A DNA stretch of 64,000 nucleotides from Gemmatimonadota bacterium (GTDB taxonomy: Bacteria > Gemmatimonadota > Gemmatimonadetes > Longimicrobiales > Gaopeijiaceae), in assembly GCA_009838975.1 (NCBI GenBank), contig VXQO01000079.1, positions 1 to 64,000 of the forward strand, given 5' to 3'. The translations under genes and the position numbers were made by a program. A model generated the notes under the pieces. It was not told where the DNA came from. It did no database searches and worked only from the letters and a program-made list of their open reading frames with translations. Below are positions 54,684 to 63,122 of the stretch, one piece after another. How positions within the stretch are numbered: position 1 is the first letter of the stretch; each line of letters opens with the position of its first letter.

Positions 54684-55325
54684 ATGTTGATGAGAGCGCG
54701 ATTGCCGCGATTGCCCAGGCTGCACGTCATCGTCGGGGACGGGATCGTGGGGGCGGAAGACTACCCGGAGCGCCTCGGTCCGATCGTCGCCGCGGGGGGC
54801 GGTTCCCTGGCGCTCCACCTGAGGACTCGCACCACCACCGCCCGCCGTCTCTTCGAGGCGACGCACCGGCTCCTGGAGCTCTCGTGGGAGACCGGGACGC
54901 TGGTCGTGGTCAACGACCGGGTCGACGTGGCCGTGGCCGCGGGCGCCGGCGGGGTGCACCTGAAAGAGGATTCCCTGCCCGTGGCAGCTACGCGCCGGAT
55001 CGCGGGGGAGCGGTTGCGCGTGGGACGGTCGATCCACTCGTCGGAACAGGCGGTGGGTCTCCGCGGCAGCGGGCTGGACTACCTGGTGCTCGGCGCGGTG
55101 TACCCGACGCGCTCCCACCCGGACAGGCCCGCCCTCGGGGTCGAGGCCGTGGCCGCGGCGGTGGCGGGGAGCGATCTGCCCGTGCTCGCGATCGGGGGGA
55201 TCACGCCGTCCGTGGTGCCCGACGTGCTGGCGCGTGGGGCGCATGGCGTGGTTGTCCTGAGCGGCGTGTGGGGCGCGACGAACCCGCGGAAGGCCGTGAC
55301 GCGCTACCTTGAAGCGCTCGGCTGA
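54684..55325 (+). CDS. thiamine phosphate synthase / TenI-family protein
   Basis: The 213-aa TIM barrel has HLRTRTTTARRLFEATHRL, VVNDRVDVAVAAGAGGVHLK, VGRSIHSSEQAV, LVLGAVYPTRSHPDRPALG and VLAIGGITPSVV, the ThiE/TenI pattern. ThiE normally has LRxK and HLGQxD motifs; here they read LRTR and HLKED, closer to TenI thiazole tautomerase. Neighbouring thiS and thiG, making the thiazole moiety, fit either role. Start ATG 54684, with in-frame ATG 54690 close by. Confidence 0.82.
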   Translation: MLMRARLPRLPRLHVIVGDGIVGAEDYPERLGPIVAAGGGSLALHLRTRTTTARRLFEATHRLLELSWETGTLVVVNDRVDVAVAAGAGGVHLKEDSLPVAATRRIAGERLRVGRSIHSSEQAVGLRGSGLDYLVLGAVYPTRSHPDRPALGVEAVAAAVAGSDLPVLAIGGITPSVVPDVLARGAHGVVVLSGVWGATNPRKAVTRYLEALG

Positions 55326-55358
55326 GGAGGACGCGCGAATGAAATCGATGCTTCACGA

Positions 55359-55586
55359 GTGCGCAGCGGCGTGACCGTCCATTCCGTGTCGATCGTGATC
55401 AACGGCAAGAGTCGCACGGTTCGCAACGGGCTCACCGTAGCCGACCTCCTGCGTGACCTGGAACTGCACCCGGGGATGGTGGTGGTGGAGCGCAACAGGA
55501 AGATCCTGGCACGCGAGGCGCTGCAGGCAATCCCGGTCGAGGAGGGTGACAGAATCGAACTCGTTCACTTTGTGGGAGGAGGATAG
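55359..55586 (+). CDS. thiS: sulfur carrier protein ThiS
   Basis: The 75-aa ubiquitin-like protein carries sulfur as a C-terminal thiocarboxylate for thiazole synthesis. It ends in the required Gly-Gly (VHFVGGG). Core segments are INGKSRTVRNGLTVADLLRD and EEGDRIELVHF. GTG 55359 is the farthest start; in-frame GTG 55371 is possible. thiG begins immediately after the stop. Confidence 0.92.
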   Translation: MRSGVTVHSVSIVINGKSRTVRNGLTVADLLRDLELHPGMVVVERNRKILAREALQAIPVEEGDRIELVHFVGGG

Positions 55587-56390
55587 ATGGTGAGGGACAC
55601 GCGCGGGGACCTCCCCTTCGTGATGGGGGATCACGCCTTCACGTCGAGACTGATCGTCGGAACCGGGAAGTACCGGACCAACGACGAAATGGTCACCGCC
55701 ATCCGCGCGAGCGGAGCCGAGATGGTGACCGTGGCGGTGCGCCGGGTGGATCTGGACCGCCGTCGGGAGGAGGGCATCCTTCACCACCTGTCCCCGGACG
55801 AGTTCTTCCTGCTGCCCAATACCGCCGGGTGCTACACGGCCGAGGACGCGCTGCGCTACGCCCGCCTGGGACGCGCCGCGGGGCTCAACGACTGGGTCAA
55901 GCTGGAGGTCATCGGCGACGAGCGCACGCTTCTCCCGGACACGGCGGCGACGCTCGCGGCGGCGGTCGAGCTGGTGGCCGACGGCTTCAAGGTCATGGCG
56001 TACACGAATGACGACCTGATCACCGCCATGCGGCTCGAGGATGCGGGCTGCGTGGCCGTGATGCCGCTCGCGAGCCCCATCGGGAGCGGTCTGGGCGTCG
56101 TGAACCCCTACTACATCCGCGAGATCAAGCGGCGGTTAACCGTCCCCGTGATCGTGGACGCGGGGGTGGGAACGGCTTCCGACGCCTGCGTGACCATGGA
56201 GCAGGGCGTGGACGGCGTGCTGATGAACACGGCGATCGCCGCGGCGTCCGACCCCGTGGGCATGGCCCGGGCCATGAAGCTTGCGGTCCTTGCCGGCCGG
56301 GAGGCGTACCTGGCCGGTCGCATGGCCGCGCGCGAGATCGCCGTCCCGTCGTCACCCACAACGGGGATGCTGGATCGGGAGCACGGTTGA
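55587..56390 (+). CDS. thiG: thiazole synthase ThiG
   Basis: The 267-aa TIM barrel condenses DXP, dehydroglycine and ThiS-thiocarboxylate. The Schiff-base Lys is in DWVKLEVIGDE. Other conserved parts are RLIVGTGKYR, LPNTAGCYTAEDAL, PLASPIGSGLGVVNPY, VIVDAGVGTASDA and GVLMNTAIAAA. ATG 55587 touches the thiS stop, and the stop overlaps rsmB in TTGA. Confidence 0.95.
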   Translation: MVRDTRGDLPFVMGDHAFTSRLIVGTGKYRTNDEMVTAIRASGAEMVTVAVRRVDLDRRREEGILHHLSPDEFFLLPNTAGCYTAEDALRYARLGRAAGLNDWVKLEVIGDERTLLPDTAATLAAAVELVADGFKVMAYTNDDLITAMRLEDAGCVAVMPLASPIGSGLGVVNPYYIREIKRRLTVPVIVDAGVGTASDACVTMEQGVDGVLMNTAIAAASDPVGMARAMKLAVLAGREAYLAGRMAAREIAVPSSPTTGMLDREHG

Positions 56391-57745
56391 AACCGCGCCG
56401 CGGCGGAGGGCGGAGGTCGGGACTGTCCCCCGGCCGAGTCCTGGCTGCATCGATCCTGATAGAGGTGGAATCCGGGCGCCGTCTCGATGTCGCGTGGGAA
56501 GCCTCGGGCGCCGCGGGGTCTCCCGAGCGCGGCTGGGTACGCACCCTCGTCTACGGCACCGTGCGCCTGCGCGGGAGGATCGACCACATCCTTTCCCGGC
56601 GCGCCGGAACGAACCCGGCGGAATTCGATCGAGAGGTGCTCGTCGCGCTGCGCATGGGGGCCTACCAGGTCCTCGAGATGGGGGGTGTGCCCGCCTACGC
56701 CGCCGTATCCGAGTCCGTGGAGCAGGTCAAGCGAACACGCAAGCGGGCAGCTGCCGGACTGGTGAACGCCGTGCTCCGCAAGGTCGCGAGCGATCCCCGC
56801 CGGCGGTCCCTGTTTCCGGACGCCGAGCGTGACCTGGAAGGCTACCTCGCGACGTGGGGTTCGCACCCCCGGTGGCTGGTGCGGAGATGGATCGCCGCCT
56901 TCGGTCCCGTCGGTGCCCGCGCTCTGGTCGATGCCAACAACCGGGAACCGGCGGTCTACCTGCGCCCGGTGGGGCAGAGGCCGGTGGTGGCGGCAAGCAC
57001 GCTCGCAGAGGCTGGGCTGTGTCGCTCCGGATCGCGAGATCATCCGTGGATCGCCCTCGGCCAGGGGACCGATCCGGCTGCGGCGCTTTCGCTGGTCCCC
57101 GGAGTCATCCAGGATCCGGCTGCTTCGCTGGTGGTCGACCATGTGTCTCCTCCGACCGGCGCTCTGGTCGCCGACCTGTGCGCTGCCCCCGGAGGCAAGG
57201 CGCTTGCGCTGAGTGAGGCAGCGGGATCCGTCGTTGCCGCGGACCTGTCGGAGCGGCGCCTGAGAAGAGTCGTGCAAGGTGTCCGTCGGCTCGGCGGGAG
57301 TGCGGCGGTCGGACTCCGCGGATCGAGCAGGCGCGTCTGGGCGGTGGCCGCGGACGCCCGGCATCCTCCAATGCGCAGCGCAGACACGGTGCTGGTCGAC
57401 GTGCCGTGCAGCGGGACGGGAACGTTCCGTCGTCACCCGGACGGGCGTTGGCGTGTCAGGCCCGCGGACATCCGCAAACTCGCGGCCCTGCAACGCTCGA
57501 TCCTCGATGGCGCGGCAACCGTGGTTCCCCGCGGCGGACTCCTTGTTTACGCTACATGTGCCCTTGAGCACGAAGAGAACGAGGGGCAGGTTCAGGACTT
57601 TCTGAAGCGCCATCCGGACTTCCGAATCGAGGCGGGCCCCGCTCCGGAGCGGTTTCTGGACGAAAACGGATGCCTGGTGGTGTTGCCCCACGAGAGCGGA
57701 TTCGATGGTGCGTTTGCGGCCAGAATGAGGAGGGCTCGGGACTGA
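56387..57745 (+). CDS. rsmB: 16S rRNA m5C967 methyltransferase
   Basis: The 452-aa protein has a NusB-like N-terminal domain (ILIEVESGRRLDVAWE, VRTLVYGTVRLRGRIDHIL) and an SAM methyltransferase domain with LCAAPGGKALAL. The two catalytic Cys motifs are DVPCSGTGTFRRHPD and YATCALEHEENEG. TTG start overlaps thiG. The stop shares one base with the PASTA gene start (TGATG). Confidence 0.94.
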   Translation: MKPRRGGGRRSGLSPGRVLAASILIEVESGRRLDVAWEASGAAGSPERGWVRTLVYGTVRLRGRIDHILSRRAGTNPAEFDREVLVALRMGAYQVLEMGGVPAYAAVSESVEQVKRTRKRAAAGLVNAVLRKVASDPRRRSLFPDAERDLEGYLATWGSHPRWLVRRWIAAFGPVGARALVDANNREPAVYLRPVGQRPVVAASTLAEAGLCRSGSRDHPWIALGQGTDPAAALSLVPGVIQDPAASLVVDHVSPPTGALVADLCAAPGGKALALSEAAGSVVAADLSERRLRRVVQGVRRLGGSAAVGLRGSSRRVWAVAADARHPPMRSADTVLVDVPCSGTGTFRRHPDGRWRVRPADIRKLAALQRSILDGAATVVPRGGLLVYATCALEHEENEGQVQDFLKRHPDFRIEAGPAPERFLDENGCLVVLPHESGFDGAFAARMRRARD

Positions 57746-58629
57746 TGGATCTGGGTGGTTCGATCCGCCGGCGACGGAAGGGCGCTGCCAGGACCAGGGC
57801 GAAAGGGAAGCAGCGCCCCGCCGGGCGCAAGCCCCGGAAGCAGCGCCCGCCGAGGAAGAGGACGCGGACGAGGTCCCCCCGGGCCGCACGGGTACGTCTG
57901 GGCGGGATCGCGATGCACCCCGGGATCGCCGCGCTCGCGGTGGCCGGGGCGGGGCTCGGCCTGGGGTACCTGGTGGCGGTCACCCTCATGTTTCCGGTCC
58001 CCGATACTCCGGTTGAAGTGCAGGTCGTCCCGGATCTGCGGGGTCAGCCTGTGGCGCTCGCACTTTCCGAGCTCGCGGACTCGGGACTCGTGGTCGGCCG
58101 GGTCGACTCGTTGCGGCATCCTCTGGTGCCGGTCGGGACGGTCATGGGCCAGAGCCCTCTGCCGGGACCCACCGCGCTGGTCCATGCGCCGGTGCGCGTC
58201 ACGGTATCGTCGGGACGCGAGGTGCGCGCCGTACCGGATCTGACGCGCCTCGACGGAACCCGGGCGGCCGAACTGCTGGGGGCGGGAGGGTTTCTCGTGG
58301 AGGTCGACACCGTCGAGTCTACGGTCGCCGCCGGCCGGGTCCTGAGCATGGACCCGGCACCCGGAACGGAAGTCCCCCTTCCCGGCAGCATACGCCTCGC
58401 GCTGAGCCGGGGTCCCCCCACTTTTCTGATGCCGGACCTTGCGGGAATGACCCAGGGAGAGGCGTTTGCCCTGTTGCGGGCGCTGGGACTGGTCATGGGC
58501 GAGGTCGACAGAAGGTACAGCCTGCTGAACGTTAGATTGATCTTCGGCCAGTATCCCGAACCGCAAGAACCCGTGACGGAGGGCACGCAGGTCCGCCTGA
58601 TCGTCGGACGGGAGGTTGCATGGCAATGA
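57745..58629 (+). CDS. membrane-anchored protein with three PASTA domains and no kinase
   Basis: The product is 294 aa. The cytoplasmic N-terminus (residues 8-50) is extremely rich in Arg and Lys. One membrane span follows near 57-80 (AALAVAGAGLGLGYLVAVTL). Three PASTA repeats fill the periplasmic part: PDLRGQPVALALSELADSGL, PDLTRLDGTRAAELLGAGGF and PDLAGMTQGEAFALLRALGL. PASTA domains bind peptidoglycan or beta-lactams and usually belong to Ser/Thr kinases or PBPs; neither catalytic domain is present. Its position after def-fmt-rsmB matches that of the PASTA kinase PrkC in Firmicutes. The basic tail may bind nucleic acid, ribosomes or phospholipid. It overlaps the TlpA gene by 10 bases. Confidence 0.85.
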   Translation: MDLGGSIRRRRKGAARTRAKGKQRPAGRKPRKQRPPRKRTRTRSPRAARVRLGGIAMHPGIAALAVAGAGLGLGYLVAVTLMFPVPDTPVEVQVVPDLRGQPVALALSELADSGLVVGRVDSLRHPLVPVGTVMGQSPLPGPTALVHAPVRVTVSSGREVRAVPDLTRLDGTRAAELLGAGGFLVEVDTVESTVAAGRVLSMDPAPGTEVPLPGSIRLALSRGPPTFLMPDLAGMTQGEAFALLRALGLVMGEVDRRYSLLNVRLIFGQYPEPQEPVTEGTQVRLIVGREVAWQ

Positions 58630-59210
58630 GACAGGGGCGTGTGAGGGGCAGCCGACGCGCCAGCCGATGGCCGTACCTGTTCGCGGTCATCGTCGCGGGC
58701 GCCGTCGTCGCCGCGGCCTGGGTCACCCGGAACCGTCTGCAGCCGGTTGTCCCGGGCTATGCGGCGCCGGGCTTCGAGGTCGTGGACGAAGACGGAGCTC
58801 CCGTGACCCTGGCGACCTACGAGGGCAAGGTCCTCCTTCTCAATGTCTGGGCGACCTGGTGCGCGCCCTGCCGCGAGGAAATGCCGTCGATGCAGCGCCT
58901 CTACGACCGTTTTGCACCCGACGACTTTGAAATTGCGGCCATCAGCATCGATGCCCCCTTCGGCCAGACCGACGCCGCCGGCAATCCGGGCGGCGACCCG
59001 CTGGCCTTTGCGGAAGCCCTGGGGCTCACGTTTCCCATTCTTCTCAATCCTTCCGGCGACATTCAGCGCATCTACCGCACCACCGGTGTGCCGGAGTCCT
59101 TCCTCATCAGCAGAGACGGAGTGATCTACAAGAAGGTGGCCGGAGCGACCAACTGGGACTCCGACGCGAACCTCGGTCTGGTCGGGCGCCTGGTAGCGGG
59201 CGAGGGATAG
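58620..59210 (+). CDS. TlpA-like membrane-anchored thioredoxin
   Basis: The product is 196 aa, with an N-terminal membrane anchor (YLFAVIVAGAVVAAAWV) followed by an AhpC/TSA-TlpA fold with active site WATWCAPCREE, and TTGVPESFLISRDG with the cis-Pro region. It should reduce or exchange disulfides in the periplasm, for example in cytochrome c maturation, though no ccm genes are nearby. Start ATG 58620, or ATG 58626 in an ATGA overlap. Confidence 0.9.
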   Translation: MAMRQGRVRGSRRASRWPYLFAVIVAGAVVAAAWVTRNRLQPVVPGYAAPGFEVVDEDGAPVTLATYEGKVLLLNVWATWCAPCREEMPSMQRLYDRFAPDDFEIAAISIDAPFGQTDAAGNPGGDPLAFAEALGLTFPILLNPSGDIQRIYRTTGVPESFLISRDGVIYKKVAGATNWDSDANLGLVGRLVAGEG

Positions 59211-59259
59211 CAGCCCATGGACAAACCCCCCGTGGCATTCGAGCGGCGATGCATCCGCG

Positions 59260-59288
59260 TTGGATCGCTACGCACACCCGGATACACT
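59260..59288 (+). promoter_or_regulatory. possible internal promoter before the YbbR gene
   Basis: TTGGAT (59260-59265) and TACACT (59283-59288) are spaced by 17 bases. They match 3 and 4 of 6 consensus positions. The location fits the GTG start at 59312. Confidence 0.35.
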
Positions 59289-59311
59289 GTAATGTCCACG
59301 GGCTGCTGAGC

Positions 59312-60271
59312 GTGTCCGTATCCGGCATCCTCACGCGCAACTGGCGCATCAAGCTCGCGGCCCTGTTTCTGGCCGTTCTCCTGTGGGTGACGATGCGCCT
59401 GAGCGACGACCGCGTGAGCCGGCTGGAGATTCCGGCCGTGCAGGTGCGCGTGGACCAGGTCGCTTCGGACTGGCTCCTCAGGGGCTCGCCGTCGCCTTCG
59501 ACCGTAGGGATGACCGTAACCGGCCCGATGGGGGACCTCTTCCGCGTGGCCATGGCCGAGCCCGTCGTCATCATTCCGGTGGATTCGGTTCCCGGAGAAG
59601 ATCTTGTGCTCGAGCTCGTACCGGACTGGGTGTGGAACGTGGACAGGGGGAGCGTGGTAATCGAGGACTTCGCTCCGAGTTCGGTGCGGCTGCTGTTCGA
59701 GAGATACGAGGACGAGGACATCCCCGTCTCCCTGCGACTGACCGGTCGGCTGTCCGACTCGCTGGCCCTGGTGTCGGAGCCGCGCGCGAACCTGCTCTTC
59801 GCACAGGTGCGTGGGCCCGCATCGGAAATGGACGCACTGGAGACGGTCTTCCTGGTCCCCTTCGACCTGAGCGGCCTCGAAGGATCCGGACAGTTCGATG
59901 TCGTGGTCGACACGGCGGGGCTCGGGGGGCTGGTCGTCAGTCCGATGATGGCGACCGTGACGGTCGAGGTCGCAACGAGGGAGAGCCGGGTGGTGGGACC
60001 GGTACCGGTGGAGTTTGTCGCCGGCGCAGAGGATCTGGTCCTGGAGCCCGATACGGTCAACGTGATGCTGTCCGGAGCGGGCGTGCTTCTCGCCGACTCC
60101 GAAGCGACTGATCTGGTGGCAAGCTTGGCGGGAGATCCGGCGGAGGTGCGGCGCGCGATCGACGAAGTCGGCGAGATCCGCCTTCCCGTGGAGGTGAGCG
60201 GCCTGCCGCGGTTCGTGGATGGTGCCGCCGAACCCGATTCCGTGACGGTGCGGAGAATCGGCCCGCCGTGA
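59312..60271 (+). CDS. YbbR-domain membrane protein (CdaR-like)
   Basis: The product is 319 aa. An N-terminal membrane segment (NWRIKLAALFLAVLLWVTM) is followed by tandem YbbR beta repeats (IPAVQVRVDQVASDW, IPVSLRLTGRLSDS, VGPVPVEFVAGAEDLVLEP). YbbR proteins include CdaR, the partner of the diadenylate cyclase CdaA, but no cyclase gene lies in this window. GTG 59312 gives the usual N-terminus; an ATG at 59249 would add a poorly supported 21 residues and cover the promoter. The stop overlaps tsaD in GTGA. Confidence 0.82.
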   Translation: MSVSGILTRNWRIKLAALFLAVLLWVTMRLSDDRVSRLEIPAVQVRVDQVASDWLLRGSPSPSTVGMTVTGPMGDLFRVAMAEPVVIIPVDSVPGEDLVLELVPDWVWNVDRGSVVIEDFAPSSVRLLFERYEDEDIPVSLRLTGRLSDSLALVSEPRANLLFAQVRGPASEMDALETVFLVPFDLSGLEGSGQFDVVVDTAGLGGLVVSPMMATVTVEVATRESRVVGPVPVEFVAGAEDLVLEPDTVNVMLSGAGVLLADSEATDLVASLAGDPAEVRRAIDEVGEIRLPVEVSGLPRFVDGAAEPDSVTVRRIGPP

Positions 60272-61329
60272 CCGGCCCCATCCTCGGGGTCGAGACCACC
60301 TGCGACGAAACGTCCGCGGCGGTTCTCGACAGGCGGGGGCAGATCCTGGGAATGGTGATCCACTCCCAGGACGTGCACCGGATCTACGGCGGCGTCGTGC
60401 CCGAACTCGCGGCGAGGGATCATCTCAGGCGGATCGAGCCCGTCGTGTCGGCGGCGCTCGCCGAAGCCGGAGTCGAGCGGCGCGAGCTTCGTGCGGTCGC
60501 GGTGGCGGCGGCCCCGGGCCTGATCGGTGCGCTTCTGGTCGGGGTTTCATGGGCCCGCGCGGCCGCGTTCGCGCTGGAGGTCCCGTGGGTGCCGGTGCAC
60601 CACATGGAGGGCCACCTTTTCGGCCCCGTGCTCGAGGATCCCGACGCGGTTCCCCCGTTCGTCGCGCTGCTGGTGTCGGGCGGGCATACGCTGCTGCTGT
60701 GGGTTCCCGAATGGGGACGCTACCATCTCCTTGGCCAGACCCGGGACGACGCGGTGGGCGAGGCGTTCGACAAGGTCGCCAAGCTGCTCGGGCTACCCTA
60801 TCCGGGCGGCCCAGCGGTGCAGGAAGCGGCCCGGGAGGGCGATCCCTCGCGCTACCGCTTCCCGCGGCCGATGATGCGGGCGACCGGCAGCGGCGCCTAC
60901 GACTTCTCCTTCTCCGGGTTGAAGACCTCGGTGGCGCAGACGGTCGCGGGGATCGGAGCCGGACGCGGGCTCGACGGGGAGCGCGCACACCTGGCCGCTT
61001 CCTTCCAGCAGGCGGTGGTGGACGTCCTGACCGCCAAGACCCTGGCCGCCACACGCGCCGTCGGGTGCGACAGGGTGCTTCTCGGGGGCGGCGTGTCCGC
61101 CAACGGACCTCTGCGTGCGCGGTTTCGCGACGCGCTGGGCCACGGCGGGCGCCTTTTTGTCGGATCGCCCCGGGTGTCGCTCGACAACGGAGCCATGATC
61201 GCGCGCGCCGGACAGTTCCGGCTGGATCGGGGCGACTTCGGCGGACTGCGGGACGCCCGGGCCAGCGTTACGATTCCCGGGATGACGGCGTGGGTGCCCG
61301 ACAGCCCGCGCAACGGATACCGAAACTGA
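60268..61329 (+). CDS. tsaD: tRNA N6-threonylcarbamoyladenosine synthase subunit TsaD
   Basis: The 353-aa ASKHA-fold protein transfers threonylcarbamoyl to A37 of tRNAs. The metal site is VHHMEGHLF, with the phosphate motifs GVETTCDETSAAVLD and LVSGGHTLL, YPGGPAVQEAA, FSFSGLKTSV and GGGVSANGPLR. The GTG start is coupled to the YbbR gene. Confidence 0.96.
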   Translation: MTGPILGVETTCDETSAAVLDRRGQILGMVIHSQDVHRIYGGVVPELAARDHLRRIEPVVSAALAEAGVERRELRAVAVAAAPGLIGALLVGVSWARAAAFALEVPWVPVHHMEGHLFGPVLEDPDAVPPFVALLVSGGHTLLLWVPEWGRYHLLGQTRDDAVGEAFDKVAKLLGLPYPGGPAVQEAAREGDPSRYRFPRPMMRATGSGAYDFSFSGLKTSVAQTVAGIGAGRGLDGERAHLAASFQQAVVDVLTAKTLAATRAVGCDRVLLGGGVSANGPLRARFRDALGHGGRLFVGSPRVSLDNGAMIARAGQFRLDRGDFGGLRDARASVTIPGMTAWVPDSPRNGYRN

Positions 61330-61344
61330 CAGGACGCTGCAGAC

Positions 61345-62193
61345 ATGTACCCCGTTCTCTTCCGGTTGCCCGAGTGGTTCCCCATCCTGGGGGGCGAGCC
61401 GATCACCTCCTTCGGCGTGATGATGCTCATGGCCTTCCTGGTCGGAGGCTACGTCCTGAAGGTGGAGCTGGAGCGGATGGGCCGCGATCCCGAGATCGCC
61501 TGGGACCTGCTCTTCATGGCGGTGGTCGGGGGGGTGATCGGTGCGAGGCTCTACTACGTGCTCCTCAACTACCCCCGCTTCGCCGCGGACCCCTTCGGGA
61601 TGCTCTTCGCCCGCGGGGGGATGGTCTGGTACGGAGGCTTCCTTCTGGCGGCGGCCCTGGTGATCTGGAGGATCCGAAAGCTTGGTCTGCCGCTGGGGAA
61701 GACCGCCGACGCGGCTGCGCCCGCGCTGGCGCTCGCGTACGCGGTGGGAAGGATCGGCTGCTTCCTCGTTGGCGACGACTATGGGCGCCCCACCGATTCC
61801 TGGGTGGGCATCGCGTTCCCCAACGGCGCGCCCCCCACTCACGCCGACACGATCAGCGAGAGGTTCGGGATCACGGTGGATCCGGCGATCATCGAGAAAT
61901 ACGGCGAGATCGTTCCCGTGCACCCCACGCAGCTCTACGAGACCGGGATTTCCACGCTCATCTTCTTCCTGCTCTGGTCCCTGCGCGGCAAGGGCCACCG
62001 TCCCGGGTGGATCTTCATGACGTGGCTGGCCCTGGCGGGCGTCGAGCGCTTCATCGTCGAGATCTTCAGAGCGAAGGACGACCGCTTCGTCGGCGTGCTG
62101 ACGCTCGCCCAGGTGATCTCGCTGATGCTCGTCGCCGTGGGGGTCTTCTGGATGATCAGGCTGAGACGCACGGGGGGCGCCGCCCGCGGGTGA
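61345..62193 (+). CDS. lgt: prolipoprotein diacylglyceryl transferase
   Basis: The 282-aa inner-membrane enzyme has about seven spans and attaches diacylglyceryl to the lipobox Cys of prolipoproteins. The Lgt signature GRIGCFLVGDDYGRPT, the catalytic-side HPTQLYE and VERFIVEIFRAKDDR are all present. It starts 15 bases after tsaD, and the stop overlaps the metallophosphoesterase start in GTGA. Confidence 0.96.
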   Translation: MYPVLFRLPEWFPILGGEPITSFGVMMLMAFLVGGYVLKVELERMGRDPEIAWDLLFMAVVGGVIGARLYYVLLNYPRFAADPFGMLFARGGMVWYGGFLLAAALVIWRIRKLGLPLGKTADAAAPALALAYAVGRIGCFLVGDDYGRPTDSWVGIAFPNGAPPTHADTISERFGITVDPAIIEKYGEIVPVHPTQLYETGISTLIFFLLWSLRGKGHRPGWIFMTWLALAGVERFIVEIFRAKDDRFVGVLTLAQVISLMLVAVGVFWMIRLRRTGGAARG

Positions 62194-63077
62194 TCATCCT
62201 CCACGCTTCGGATCTGCACTTCGGGAAGCCGCACCTTCCGGCCGTCGCGGAAGCGGTTTTGCGCTTTGTCGAGGAGCAGGATCCCGACGCCGTGGTCGTG
62301 TCGGGAGACCTCACGCAGCGGGCCAGGGCGGGCGAGTACCGGGCCGCCAGGCGCTTCCTGGCCAGGCTCGCGCCACGCCCGCTCGTAGTCACGGCGGGGA
62401 ACCACGATGTGCCGCTCTACCGCGTGTGGGAGCGGATCTTCGCGCCGTACCGCAAGTACCGGACGTACATCGGGGACCGGCTGGATACGGTGCTGGACGT
62501 GGGCCGGACGGAAGACCCCGAAGCTCTCTCCGCCCGCGCGCCCGCACCCGCCAACGGCCCGGCTGGCGCCCGCACACGCCCCGACGCCCGATTCGTCGCT
62601 CTCAATTCCTCGGCCCCTCACACGGCCATCGTCAACGGCCGGCTCACCGACGCGCAACTGAGGTTCGCCGAGGGGGCTTTTGCGGGCGCACGACCGCACG
62701 ACCTGCGCGTGCTTGTGGTGCATCACAACCTCCTCGGGCCGCTCGACGGCGAGCCGATCAACCTCCTGCCCCGGGCCCGGCACATTCTCCGCGCGGTCGA
62801 GGAGTGGGGCGTGGACCTGGTGCTTTCCGGACACATCCACCGCTCCGACCTCGGCCTCAGCCGGTGCGCAGCGGGCGCTCGAGAGGAGGTTGTGCCCGTG
62901 GTAACCGCAGGCACGGCTTCGTCGAACCGGGGCAGGGGACCGGAGGAGGGGCGGAACTCTCTCAACCTCGTGCGGGTTCAACAATCGAGCCTGGAGGTCA
63001 TGGTTTATCTTTATTGCGAGGATTCCGGGTGCTTCATGCCCGGGAAGAGCCGCCGGTATGTCCGGCGCACCGGATAG
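62190..63077 (+). CDS. calcineurin-like metallophosphoesterase
   Basis: The product is 295 aa. The binuclear metal motifs are ILHASDLHFGKP (DxH), VVVSGDLTQRA (GD), VTAGNHDVPL (GNHD), VLVVHHNLLG and LVLSGHIHRSD (GHxH). A Pro/Ala-rich loop of some 25 residues interrupts the domain near 112-138. It is close to cAMP-phosphodiesterase (Icc)-type or general phosphodiesterase families; the substrate is unknown. No signal peptide. Confidence 0.88.
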   Translation: MIILHASDLHFGKPHLPAVAEAVLRFVEEQDPDAVVVSGDLTQRARAGEYRAARRFLARLAPRPLVVTAGNHDVPLYRVWERIFAPYRKYRTYIGDRLDTVLDVGRTEDPEALSARAPAPANGPAGARTRPDARFVALNSSAPHTAIVNGRLTDAQLRFAEGAFAGARPHDLRVLVVHHNLLGPLDGEPINLLPRARHILRAVEEWGVDLVLSGHIHRSDLGLSRCAAGAREEVVPVVTAGTASSNRGRGPEEGRNSLNLVRVQQSSLEVMVYLYCEDSGCFMPGKSRRYVRRTG

Positions 63078-63122
63078 ACCGCTCCTCGAAGCGCACACGA
63101 TCGAGAATGGGGGCGCACATCG

